NCBI RefSeq assembly: GCF_000737335.2
Contig: NZ_JMCC02000002.1
Span: 116,690 to 180,689 of the forward strand
Source: Enhygromyxa salina
Lineage (GTDB): Bacteria > Myxococcota_A > Polyangia > Nannocystales > Nannocystaceae
Length of the DNA stretch: 64,000 nucleotides
Direction of reading: 5' to 3'
This document shows positions 38,371 through 46,876 of the stretch, in pieces (the first letter of the stretch is position 1; the number at the start of each line of letters is the position of its first letter). The position numbers were made by a program, and so were the translations under genes. The notes under the pieces were generated by a model. The model was not told where the DNA came from, searched no databases, and worked only from the letters and a program-made list of their open reading frames with translations.

Positions 38371-39807
38371 ATGAAACGCCTAGACTGGTTGCGAGTGTCC
38401 CTGTTGGCCGGCTTGACGGGGTGTGCCGTCGACGTGGAAGACGGCGGCGCTGAAGGCCAGACAACCACGAGCATGGGGTCCGGGCAGCCCACCGATACCG
38501 ACGGTGGCTCCGAGAGCAGCGACACCGGGCCCGTGTGCGAGGGCGGCTGCGAGGGCGCCGTCGAGATCGCCGAGGGCATCGTGGAGTGCAGCGACGGCCG
38601 CATTAACCGGGTCGGCGGCGGCACCTTCGACCCGGCCATCAACGCGCCGGGCTGCGCCGGGACCGAGGACACGCTGCACTGCACGAGCGACGCGGACTGC
38701 TCGGGTGAGTACACCAAGTGCATCAGCGCCACGGAATTCTTTGAGGGCTTCGAGGCCACCTACTGCGGCTGCGTCTCGGCGTGCGCGACGGACAGTGACT
38801 GCACCGATGGCCGCGTGTGCGTGCCGCCAGGCGTACTCGATGGCCAACCCGACTGGCCAACCTGCATGGCAGTGGGCTGCGCGACCAACAGCGACTGCGG
38901 CGAGTGTGGCGAGTGTGGGCTTGGGGCGTTCGACGACGGCTGCGGCTGGGTCCAGACAATTCAGTGCCGCACGGCCAACGACGTCTGCAACACCAGCGAC
39001 GACTGTGACCCTGGTGCGGACTGCTTTCCGCACTACGACGAGAGCTGGACGTGCGAGTACTCTGGCTGCGCGATCGGGCGACCGCTGCTCGTCGAAGCCC
39101 AGGCATGCACGGCCGCCCCGTGCCAACGAAGTGACTGGGCCGCGCCCGCGCCGGGGTTTGCCGGGCTCGCCAAGGATCCGCAGCTCGCCGCTCACTGGGC
39201 GGAGATCGCCGCGCTCGAGCACGCTTCGGTCGCCAGCTTCGCCCGCTTCGGCAGCCAGCTGCTGGCCCTGGGGGCGCCCGCCCGGCTGCTGCTCGCGTGC
39301 AAGCGCGCGGCGCTCGACGAGATCGAGCACGCGCGCCTCGCCTACGGCCTGGCCTCGGCCTACGGCGGCGCGTGGATCGGGCCGGGGCACTTGGATCTGC
39401 ACGGTCTGGTGGTCGAGGCCGACTGGCGCGAGGTCGTGCGCGGGCTGATCGTGGAAGCCTGCGTCGGCGAGACGCTTGGCGTGGCCGAGGCGATGGCCGC
39501 CGCCGAAGGTGCCAGCGAAGGGGCCGTCCGGCAGGTGCTCGAGCGCATCGTCGCCGACGAGCTGCGCCACGCCCAGCTGGCGTGGCAGAGCCTCGAGTGG
39601 TTGCTGACCCAAGCTTCGGATGATGATCGAAGCTGGGCGCTCGCGCTGCTCGAGCGCACGATCGCGGCGATCAACTTCAACGGCGGCACGAACGAGGGCT
39701 TCGACCGCCCCGCCGAAGGCGTGCTCGGTGGCCTTCGGCGTGCGCAGGTGCATCGTGAGACCAGCGCCCGCGTGCTCGCCCCGCTCGCGCAGGCGCTGGC
39801 TTCGTAG
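38371..39807 (+). CDS. Lipoprotein with Cys-rich region and C-terminal ferritin-like domain
   Basis: The product is 478 aa. The leader MKRLDWLRVSLLAGLTGC gives lipobox Cys18, followed by a Ser/Thr/Gly/Asp linker. Residues about 50-250 hold about 30 Cys in short pairs (CTSDADCSGEYTKC, CATDSDCTDGRVC, CNTSDDCDPGADC), like other exported myxobacterial proteins. Residues about 275-478 form a ferritin-like four-helix bundle with repeated Glu/His metal ligands: EIAALEHASVASFARFGSQL, ALDEIEHARLAYGL, EACVGETLGVAEA and IVADELRHAQLAWQSL. The ExxH pattern in two halves predicts a di-iron centre. It is probably surface-attached, with redox or metal-handling activity; the substrate is unknown. Confidence 0.85.
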   Translation: MKRLDWLRVSLLAGLTGCAVDVEDGGAEGQTTTSMGSGQPTDTDGGSESSDTGPVCEGGCEGAVEIAEGIVECSDGRINRVGGGTFDPAINAPGCAGTEDTLHCTSDADCSGEYTKCISATEFFEGFEATYCGCVSACATDSDCTDGRVCVPPGVLDGQPDWPTCMAVGCATNSDCGECGECGLGAFDDGCGWVQTIQCRTANDVCNTSDDCDPGADCFPHYDESWTCEYSGCAIGRPLLVEAQACTAAPCQRSDWAAPAPGFAGLAKDPQLAAHWAEIAALEHASVASFARFGSQLLALGAPARLLLACKRAALDEIEHARLAYGLASAYGGAWIGPGHLDLHGLVVEADWREVVRGLIVEACVGETLGVAEAMAAAEGASEGAVRQVLERIVADELRHAQLAWQSLEWLLTQASDDDRSWALALLERTIAAINFNGGTNEGFDRPAEGVLGGLRRAQVHRETSARVLAPLAQALAS

Positions 39808-39928
39808 CGCGGATGAACGAGGCTCTACTCGAGATGGTGATCGCCTGCGCCGCGGGATCCCGCTCGCGCCGGCTGTTCGGTCTCACGGCGCGGCACTCGA
39901 TCTCGAGTTAGGGGTACGCATGAACGGC

Positions 39929-40999
39929 TCAGCTCGCCTGGCCCAATGATCGGGCCATGTGGACCGCACTGCGGACGTCGGGCGCGAAGCCGTCACTCTC
40001 GAGCTCATCGACGAGCGAGGGCGCCGAACGAAACGCGGCGCCGCCGAGCACGAGCTTTGGCCTGGGGTCGAGCGCTGCGATCTGCTGCACGAGGTCCACC
40101 ACACTCGGCAGGTTGAAGCTCATCGTGCAGGAGATGCCGACGAGATCAGCCGGCTTCTCTTCGAAGATCTCGATGATGCCCGCGTGCGGCATGTTGGTGC
40201 CGAGGAAGCGCACGCTCCAGCCGTCGGCCTCGAGCGCGTCGGCGATCATGTTCGCGCCGACTTGGTGCAGCTCGCCGACGACGCCGGTCAGCAGGGCAGT
40301 CCCGCGCTTGGCGTCGTTGGGCGGCATCTCGGCGTAGACCTCGGCGAGCACGCGCTGCACGGTCGCCGTCGCCATGTGCTCTTGGGCGACCGCGATCGCG
40401 TTGGACTCCCACAGCCGCCCGACCTCGTAGAGCGCCTCTTGGATCACGTCCGAGTACAGGTCGAGCATCCCGATTCCGGCGCGCACGGCTTCGAGCGCGA
40501 TCGTACAGGCCGCCCGCCGCTGGCCCGCGAGGATCGCCTGCACGAAGGTGCTGCGCGTGCTCGCCAGCGCGATATCGGGTGCGGCCCCCGTCGGCGTCGC
40601 GCTGTCCACTTCACACGCGCGGATCGCCGCAGCCACGATGTACGCGAGCATTCCACGTTCGTCTTGGTCCCAGAGTCGGCGGGCGAGCGCGCGCTCGATC
40701 TGTTCGAAATTTTCCATGACGAAGGCAGCCGCGATCCCCCGGGCGCCGAGCATGCGGACCGTCCAGCGTGCATAATCTTCGAATGGACCGGCGGCGCCCG
40801 CTTCAATCGCGCCAGCGAGGAAGTCAATGTGGAAGCCGGCGTCGTCGACCCCGCGCATGCGCCCGCGCTCGCCGTAGCGCACGAGCCAGTCAGGGTGAAG
40901 GCGGAAGAACTCATCCGTGACCTCTTCGCTGACGCTTCGCTTGTGGGTCAGCAGCCGCGCGGCGAGGGCGGCGCGCGCGTGGAGTGATGCAGTGTTCAT
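39929..40999 (-). CDS. Cobalamin-binding sensory protein (cap domain plus B12-binding domain)
   Basis: The product is 356 aa from the ATG at 40999, which overlaps the response-regulator stop by 4 nt (ATGA). Residues about 120-220 form the helical B12-binding cap (VQAILAGQRRAACTIALEAV, VIQEALYEVGRLWESNAIAV, AQEHMATATVQRVL). Residues about 230-350 are the Rossmann B12-binding domain with the axial His in GELHQVGANMIADALEADGW, FLGTNMPHAGIIE and KLVLGGAAFR. This is the arrangement of light- or cobalamin-responsive regulators (CarH/MerR-like sensors, methyltransferase-type) but without a DNA-binding domain here. Translationally coupled to a histidine kinase and response regulator, so it probably feeds a light/B12 signal into that pathway. 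Confidence 0.85.
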   Translation of the reverse strand: MNTASLHARAALAARLLTHKRSVSEEVTDEFFRLHPDWLVRYGERGRMRGVDDAGFHIDFLAGAIEAGAAGPFEDYARWTVRMLGARGIAAAFVMENFEQIERALARRLWDQDERGMLAYIVAAAIRACEVDSATPTGAAPDIALASTRSTFVQAILAGQRRAACTIALEAVRAGIGMLDLYSDVIQEALYEVGRLWESNAIAVAQEHMATATVQRVLAEVYAEMPPNDAKRGTALLTGVVGELHQVGANMIADALEADGWSVRFLGTNMPHAGIIEIFEEKPADLVGISCTMSFNLPSVVDLVQQIAALDPRPKLVLGGAAFRSAPSLVDELESDGFAPDVRSAVHMARSLGQAS

Positions 41000-41757
41000 G
41001 TGTGGCCGTGCTCGTCGGGATCCAGACCCGCCAGCGCAAACTGTTCTCTGGCGCAGGCCGGGCAGTACCCGTGGCTGAGAAAGGTCGAGTGCTCGTGCAT
41101 GAAGTCTAGAAGATCGGTCCATACGCCCGAACCAGCGTTGACCTTGCGGCAGGTCATGCAGATCGGGAGCACGGGTCCGCTCTTTCGCACCTGCCAGAAC
41201 GACGCGAATTGATGGAGCACCGCCCGCAGCAGCGCATTTTCTTGCGCGATCGGATCTTCAATCTCGAGCCAGGTTTGGGCCTGGGCCGGGGTCTGGGTCT
41301 GGCACCGCGCGAGCTCCGAAGGCGACGCGTTGACGAGCTCGCGCACGAGTTGCCGTCGCGCGACGGCCTGCTCGTGGTGCATGGTCGTCTCGGCGACCAA
41401 CGCGAGCAGCTCGGCGGGATCCCATGGCTTTGTCACGTACCGGTACATGTGGCCTTCGTTGACACCGCGGATCACCGCCTCCACGTCGGAGTAGCCGGTG
41501 AACAGGACCCGGACGGTCTCGGGCCGAATCTGCGCGGCGCGGGCGAGCAGTTCGACACCCGAGACCCGAGGCATGCGCTGATCCGTGAGTAGAAGCGCGA
41601 TGTCCTCGGCGGCCAACACCTGGATCGCTTCTTCAGCCTCGGTGGTCGCCAGCACGCAATAGTCGCGGCGAAGCAGCTCCATGATGCTCTCGAGCACGTA
41701 GAGCTCGTCGTCGACGACGAGCACCTTGGCGCGCTCGGGCTTGCCGCCGTAGATCAC
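40996..41757 (-). CDS. Response regulator with C-terminal zinc-ribbon-like segment
   Basis: The product is 253 aa from a GTG at 41757, chosen because it overlaps the kinase stop in a GTGA; an ATG at 41820 would add 21 residues and a longer overlap. The receiver domain is complete: acidic pair VDDE (about 15), phospho-acceptor Asp in LLLTDQRMPRVSG (about 57), Thr in VLFTGYSD and Lys in YVTKPWD. The C-terminal 110 residues contain ICMTCRKV and HGYCPACAREQF, two Cys pairs like the short zinc-ribbon tail of some PAS-sensor proteins. No DNA-binding or output enzyme domain is seen. It lies in an operon with the kinase upstream and the B12 sensor downstream. Confidence 0.9.
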   Translation of the reverse strand: MIYGGKPERAKVLVVDDELYVLESIMELLRRDYCVLATTEAEEAIQVLAAEDIALLLTDQRMPRVSGVELLARAAQIRPETVRVLFTGYSDVEAVIRGVNEGHMYRYVTKPWDPAELLALVAETTMHHEQAVARRQLVRELVNASPSELARCQTQTPAQAQTWLEIEDPIAQENALLRAVLHQFASFWQVRKSGPVLPICMTCRKVNAGSGVWTDLLDFMHEHSTFLSHGYCPACAREQFALAGLDPDEHGHT

Positions 41758-43391
41758 GAGCGCGCTCCCCCAACTGCCGGCGAACTCGTCGGCGAGCTCG
41801 CGGGGAAACTGGGGATCCACACGCGAACCTGAGTGCCGCGACCTGGTGTGCTCTGAATCTGGATCTCACCCCCGTGCGACGCGATGACCTGGTGGGTGAT
41901 GGTGAGCCCCAGACCGGTCCCGGCGCCGGCCGGCTTGGTGGTGAAGAACGGGTCAAAGACCTTGCCAAGGTGCTCTGGCGTGATGCCTGATCCGCGATCC
42001 TCGACGAGCACGACGTGCGAGCCGCCGTCCATGTGCGCCGAGATCACGACCGGCTGTGCTGGCGCGCTGGCCTGGATCGCGTTGATGACGATGTTGCTGA
42101 TCGCCTGGTTCAGCGCGCCAGCGTGGCACACCAGCGGCGGCATTGGCTCGAAGCGCGACTCGAGCGTGACGTCCCGCTCGCGCGCGAGCGGGCCCAGGAT
42201 CCGGAGCGTCGCCGCGATCGACTCGTCGAGGGCGATGGGCTTGTACGCGGCCTCGTCGAGGCGCGAGAAGGTCCGCAGATCGAGCACCAACTTCGTCACG
42301 CGGTCGAGACCTTCGAGGTTGGCCGCGAACTTGCGTGGGACGGCCTCCGCGAGGTGCTCGAGTTCGCAGGGGGCGGCGACCTCGACGAGCCGCGCGTGGG
42401 CGGCCGACGAGGTGTTGGCCAGCTCTGGAAGCAGCTCCTCGAGCGCGCGCGCGAGCGCGAGCAGCTCCTCGAAGTCGCGGGCGAGTGTCACCTCGTTGTT
42501 GAGCACGAACGCGATGGGGTTGTTGATCTCGTGCGCGATCCCGGCGGTCATCTGGCCGAGCGAAGCCATCTTCTCGCGGTGGACGAGCGTGGCTTGGGCG
42601 GCGCGTAGCTCAGCGAGCGCGAGCTCGAGCTGACGCCCCCTGCGAGCGCTCTCGCGTGTCATGACGGCGAGCTCGTTGTTGATGGACGAGAGCGCGTCTT
42701 GCAGCATGTCGGTCTTGCGGACGATGCGCTCGCCGAGCAGCACAAAGCCGTCCGGCCGCAGATCGACTTGGCACTCGAGCGAGCGCGGGACCTCGTCCGC
42801 GTCGAGCAGGTTGAGGACGAAGCGATCGCCAGGGTGGCGCGGGCTCAGCCCGACCCGGCGCCGCAGCTCGGTCGCGTCGGCGGCGGGGAGGCGGTCCCAC
42901 AGCGTGGTGCCAACCAGCGCCTCCGCGCTCGCGCCCAAGTATCGCGCAGCGGCTGGGTTGACGGCTCGGATCACGCCGCTGGCCGCGGCGGCGAGTAGGA
43001 CGACCGCGTCGGCCTGGCCCAGAAAGGTTGCGACGAAGGGCGCCGCGTCGGCGACCAGGGCATCGAGCGACTCGACCGTGTCCACACACGCCTGGGTCTC
43101 GATCCGGTTCATCACGACCAGCTGGGTCTGCGCCGGATCGAGCTCGATGTCTTGCGGCATCTCGCGGTTCGAGCGGAGGTGAGCCTCAGTGCTGTGCCAG
43201 GCCCGACACGAGGACGCGTCGGTCCAGCGTGTGATCAGGTAAAAGAGCGCCGGGTCGGGGATCGTTGTGAAGGCCTCGAGACCGAGGAGACCCGAGGCGG
43301 CGTCGACGAGCCTGGGCCGGTGCGTGAACGCCTTGGCGACGGCTGTGTATTTGTCGTTTGCAACCCGAAACCGAGAGAGGGCGACGATCAT
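41754..43391 (-). CDS. Histidine kinase with ABM and PAS input domains
   Basis: The product is 545 aa. Residues about 1-95 resemble an antibiotic-biosynthesis-monooxygenase (ABM) ferredoxin-like domain (VALSRFRVANDKYTAVAKAF, LFYLITRWTDASSCRAWH). Residues about 110-225 are PAS-like (VIRAVNPAAARYLGASAEAL). A coiled segment leads to HisKA with phospho-acceptor His in GQMTAGIAHEINNPIAFVLN (about 287) and a HATPase with N-box NQAISNIVINAIQAS, G1 VEDRGSGI, F-box DPFFTTKP and G2 GTGLGLTI. No membrane helices, so cytoplasmic. It is the first gene of the kinase/regulator/B12-sensor operon. The ABM domain suggests sensing of a small hydrophobic ligand or haem; that is inference. Confidence 0.9.
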   Translation of the reverse strand: MIVALSRFRVANDKYTAVAKAFTHRPRLVDAASGLLGLEAFTTIPDPALFYLITRWTDASSCRAWHSTEAHLRSNREMPQDIELDPAQTQLVVMNRIETQACVDTVESLDALVADAAPFVATFLGQADAVVLLAAAASGVIRAVNPAAARYLGASAEALVGTTLWDRLPAADATELRRRVGLSPRHPGDRFVLNLLDADEVPRSLECQVDLRPDGFVLLGERIVRKTDMLQDALSSINNELAVMTRESARRGRQLELALAELRAAQATLVHREKMASLGQMTAGIAHEINNPIAFVLNNEVTLARDFEELLALARALEELLPELANTSSAAHARLVEVAAPCELEHLAEAVPRKFAANLEGLDRVTKLVLDLRTFSRLDEAAYKPIALDESIAATLRILGPLARERDVTLESRFEPMPPLVCHAGALNQAISNIVINAIQASAPAQPVVISAHMDGGSHVVLVEDRGSGITPEHLGKVFDPFFTTKPAGAGTGLGLTITHQVIASHGGEIQIQSTPGRGTQVRVWIPSFPASSPTSSPAVGGARS

Positions 43392-43572
43392 GACGCGTCC
43401 TCTGTACAGGGATCGCCGTGGGTCTGGTCCGTGTTGGGTTGCGACCCCACAAATACTGATCCTAGGGTGGAAACATCACCGCGCAAGCGTCGACTCTGCG
43501 CAGAAACACTCGCGTTGCGAGCGGTGAAAACCGGCGAGGGCGGCGGCGGGGTGGTCTCAAACCGAGCGACGG

Positions 43573-44187
43573 TCAGGAGCTCCGGTGCCGAATGATCCGA
43601 TCCACAATTCCAAGCGCGAGCGCGCCAGCTGCATCGACCCGACCTGCCGATTCCAGGGTCTGCAAGCTGCGGCCAGTGTGCCTGCGACTGCACGCGTCGA
43701 GCGTCTCATGCAAGCGAGCAACCTCGGCCGTGGCGATGTCCGTGTCTGGCGTGAATCCGGTCAGCGCCGTCCACCACATGCTCGCCTCCGAGATCGCCGC
43801 GCGTTGTCCCGGCTCGCCCGCCGCGAGCAACAGGACCGCCATCCCAGCGGCCTTTCCGACGCAGGTGGTATGCACAGGCGGCGCCACGTCGAGCATCGTG
43901 TCGTAGATGCCGAGCGCGGAAGTCACGACCCCGCCCGGCGAATTCACGTACACGCAGATCGGCGCCGTGGCGTCTTGGTGGGCCAAGAACAAGAGCTGCG
44001 CGATGGTCAGCGTCGCGGTCTTGTCGTCGATCTTCCCGGCGACCAGGACGATGCGGTCTGCAAGCAGCTTATCGAAGCTCGTCCGACTCTCCGGTGATAC
44101 AGAGTCGGCGTCCACCTCGAACGGATGGCCTGCGGCCACGGGCCGCGCTCTGCGGCGAAACCAGCGGGGCACTGGCAGACAGTACAC
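43573..44187 (-). CDS. Catalytically inactive ClpP-like protein
   Basis: The product is 204 aa and clearly ClpP-related along its length: DRIVLVAGKIDDKTATLTIA (about 42-61), ICVYVNSPGGVVTSALGIYD (about 78-97), THTT..CVGKAAGMAVLLLAAG (about 107-125) and LALGIVDRII at the end. The catalytic Ser position of ClpP (AASM) reads AAGM, the His position (MIHQP) reads MWWTA, and the triad Asp is aligned with Ala. All three catalytic residues are therefore missing, as in cyanobacterial ClpR but more completely. It could assemble with an active ClpP elsewhere in the genome or be a stand-alone scaffold. The gene is short and single, with about 60 bases to the next minus-strand gene. Confidence 0.8.
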   Translation of the reverse strand: MYCLPVPRWFRRRARPVAAGHPFEVDADSVSPESRTSFDKLLADRIVLVAGKIDDKTATLTIAQLLFLAHQDATAPICVYVNSPGGVVTSALGIYDTMLDVAPPVHTTCVGKAAGMAVLLLAAGEPGQRAAISEASMWWTALTGFTPDTDIATAEVARLHETLDACSRRHTGRSLQTLESAGRVDAAGALALGIVDRIIRHRSS

Positions 44188-44250
44188 GAGCCCAGGACGG
44201 CTTGCACGGGGCCTTGTTGGACTGTTGGTGCGACCGCGACCGCGACCGAG

Positions 44251-46722
44251 TCAGCTCTTCACGCGCAGGTTCCGAGGATCATAGAGCGGCGCCAACGAGG
44301 CGCGCGCCGGGTACCGCTGATCCGCGATCTCGACCTCCCACTTGCCCGCGTCTAGCCAGGCCTGATCGAGCGCCACCCCTTCACTCGCCTCGATCATCGC
44401 CAACCCAACCGCCCCGCCGAGCGTGTGCCCGTACGACGCCGCGCGGATGTACCCGATCTCGACGCCATCGCGCAGCACCAGCTCTGCGTGAAACATCAGC
44501 GGCTCGGGATCCGTGACGAGGATCTGGACCAGCTGCTTGCGCAGCGGCCCGGCTTGCTTCTGCGCGCGCACGGCCTCGCAGCCAATGAACCCGCCCGGCT
44601 TGTTGACCCGAACCGCGAACCCAAGCCCCGCCTCGAGCACCGTGTCGGTGTTGTCGATGTCGTGGCCATAGTCGCGGTAGGCCTTCTCCATTCGCAAGCT
44701 CGCCAGCGCCTTGAGCCCCGCGTGGCGCAGCCCAAGCGGCTCACCGGCGGCGACGATCCGATCATACACGTGCAGCGCCTGCTCGGTTGGAATGTACAGC
44801 TCGTAGCCAAGCTCGCCCAAATAGGTGATCCGCACGCAGATCACCCGCGCGAACCCAATGTCCAGCTCGGCGACGCTGCGAAACCCAAACGCCTCATTGG
44901 AGAGATCAAAGCTCGTCACCGCCTGCATCAATTCGCGCGAGCGGGGCCCTTGGACATTGAGCTGCGCATAGCCAGACGTCACGTCGGTCACGAACGCGTG
45001 AGCGTCTGCCGGAAACTGCCGCTGCATCCACGTTTGCACGTGACGGTGGGCGGTGTCCGAAGCCACGACCATGAAGCGCTCGTCGTCCAGCTTGCTCACG
45101 GTCAGATCCGCCTCGAGCTTGCCGTCTTCGTTGAGCCACTGGGTATAGGTGATCCGCCCGGCCTTGCCGTTGACCTTGTTGGCGCTGAGCCGCTCGAGCG
45201 CCTGGCCTGCGTCGCGGCCCTGGACCAGGAATTTCGCCATGAACGACATGTCCATCAGGATCACGCCCTCGCGCGCGGCCTGGTGCTCGGCTGCCCAATT
45301 GCCAAACCAGCTCGGTCGCCCCCACGACAGCGGCCCGGGATCCGGCTGCTGGCCGGCGCCCGCGTACCAGTCGGCGCCCTCCCAGCCCGAGACGTCACGA
45401 AAGTAGGCCCCCTGCGCGACCAGGCGATCATAAAATGCCGAGGTCTTGGCCCCGCGGGCGGTCTGCATCGAGCGCGTGGGGTAGTGACATTGATAGACCA
45501 TGCCCAGCGACTCGACCGTGCGGGTCGCCCGATACTCGGGGTTGGCCTGGTAGCCGTGCAGCCGGTCAATGTTCATGTACGTCACGTCGACGTCGGGCCG
45601 CCCGGTCAAGATCCAGTGGGCCAGCACGCGGCCAAGCCCGCCGCCGGTCAAGATCCCGATGGAGTTGAGCCCGGCCGCGACGAAGTAGTTCTTCAGCTCC
45701 GGCGCCTCGCCGACGATCGGGGCGAGGTCGGGGGTGAAGCTCTCGGGCCCACAAAAGAACAGCTTGACGCCAGTATCCAAGGACACGGGCACCCGGCTCA
45801 TGGCCTTCTCCAGGTACGGGCTCATGCGATCCCAGTCGGGCGCCAAGGTCCCAAACGAGAAGTCCTCGGGCACGCCGTTGACCTTCCAGGGCGCACACAC
45901 AGGCTCGAACAGCCCGATCATCAGGCCGCCGCCCTCTTCGCGGAAGTACCCGTAGGAGCCGGGATCCTCGAGCACAGGCCAGGTTGAAGACAGCTCGGGG
46001 ATCGGCTCGGTGATCAGATAGTAGTGCTCCGCCGATTGCAGCGGCACGTTCACGCCCGAGCGCGCCGCCAGCTGCCGGGCCCACATGCCCGCGCAGTTGA
46101 CCACGACCTCGGCTTCGATGTGGCCGTGATCGGTGTCGACGCCCGTGACGACCCCGCGCGTTTGGGTCACGCCGGTCACGGCGACGCCCTCGATCACCTT
46201 CGCGCCCTGCATGCGCGCGCCCTTGGCCAGCGCCATCGTCACGTCGACCGGGTTCACGCGCCCGTCACCTTCGACGTAGAAGCCCGCCAGGATGTCCTTG
46301 GTGTCGGCGAGCGGGAACCGCTCTTTGACCTCGGCGGGCGAGATTTCGTGCACGTCTACGCCGCAGTGCCGGTTGAAGGCCGAGACCCGCCGGTACTCCT
46401 CGAGCCGATCACGATCACCCGCGACCTCGATGAAGCCGATCGGCGCGAACCCGGTGCCCTGGCCGGTCTCGGCCTCGAGCCGCGCGTACAGGTCACGGGT
46501 GTACAGGCGCATCTGCGTCGAGGTCTCGGAGGTCGAGCCAAAGCAGACCATGAGGCCAGCCGCGTGCCAGGTCGTGCCCGAGGTCAGGCGATCGCGCTCG
46601 AGCAGCACCACGTCCCGCTCGCCCATGTGCGCGAGGTGGTAGGCGACAGAGGTGCCGATCACACCGCCGCCAATAATGACGACGCGGGCTCGCGAGGGGA
46701 GCTGAGGGGCCATCGCGGGCAT
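44251..46722 (-). CDS. Dimethylglycine/sarcosine-dehydrogenase-like FAD enzyme with GcvT domain
   Basis: The product is 823 aa from the ATG at 46722; a second ATG lies three codons on, and upstream frame is poorly coding. The N-terminal half is a DAO-type flavoprotein (VVIIGGGVIGTSVAYHLA, LTSGTTWHAAGLMVCFGS with the TWHAAG flavin-attachment region, EGDGRVNPVDVTMALA, NCAGMWARQLAARSGV). An FAO_M-type linker follows (about 370-425). The C-terminal half is GcvT/aminomethyltransferase-like (DMSFMAKFLVQGRD, GYAQLNVQGPRSRELM, RITYLGELGYELYIP, ASLRMEKAYRDYGHDIDNTD, then the GcvT_C barrel GYIRAASYGHTLGGAVGLA). It should demethylate N-methylated glycine-type substrates and pass the C1 unit to tetrahydrofolate. 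Cytoplasmic. Confidence 0.9.
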   Translation of the reverse strand: MPAMAPQLPSRARVVIIGGGVIGTSVAYHLAHMGERDVVLLERDRLTSGTTWHAAGLMVCFGSTSETSTQMRLYTRDLYARLEAETGQGTGFAPIGFIEVAGDRDRLEEYRRVSAFNRHCGVDVHEISPAEVKERFPLADTKDILAGFYVEGDGRVNPVDVTMALAKGARMQGAKVIEGVAVTGVTQTRGVVTGVDTDHGHIEAEVVVNCAGMWARQLAARSGVNVPLQSAEHYYLITEPIPELSSTWPVLEDPGSYGYFREEGGGLMIGLFEPVCAPWKVNGVPEDFSFGTLAPDWDRMSPYLEKAMSRVPVSLDTGVKLFFCGPESFTPDLAPIVGEAPELKNYFVAAGLNSIGILTGGGLGRVLAHWILTGRPDVDVTYMNIDRLHGYQANPEYRATRTVESLGMVYQCHYPTRSMQTARGAKTSAFYDRLVAQGAYFRDVSGWEGADWYAGAGQQPDPGPLSWGRPSWFGNWAAEHQAAREGVILMDMSFMAKFLVQGRDAGQALERLSANKVNGKAGRITYTQWLNEDGKLEADLTVSKLDDERFMVVASDTAHRHVQTWMQRQFPADAHAFVTDVTSGYAQLNVQGPRSRELMQAVTSFDLSNEAFGFRSVAELDIGFARVICVRITYLGELGYELYIPTEQALHVYDRIVAAGEPLGLRHAGLKALASLRMEKAYRDYGHDIDNTDTVLEAGLGFAVRVNKPGGFIGCEAVRAQKQAGPLRKQLVQILVTDPEPLMFHAELVLRDGVEIGYIRAASYGHTLGGAVGLAMIEASEGVALDQAWLDAGKWEVEIADQRYPARASLAPLYDPRNLRVKS

Positions 46723-46876
46723 GTAACACGGCGAACGAGGGTCGTCATGGGAGCTCGGCCGCGCGCGCTGTACCTGGGTGCCACGGGCCCCAAACCTGCA
46801 TCCTCTGTTCTTGCGGTAATCGGCCAAACGCAAGATCTCGCGCCATTGCCGGCGCTGTCGCACTACCATCTGACAC

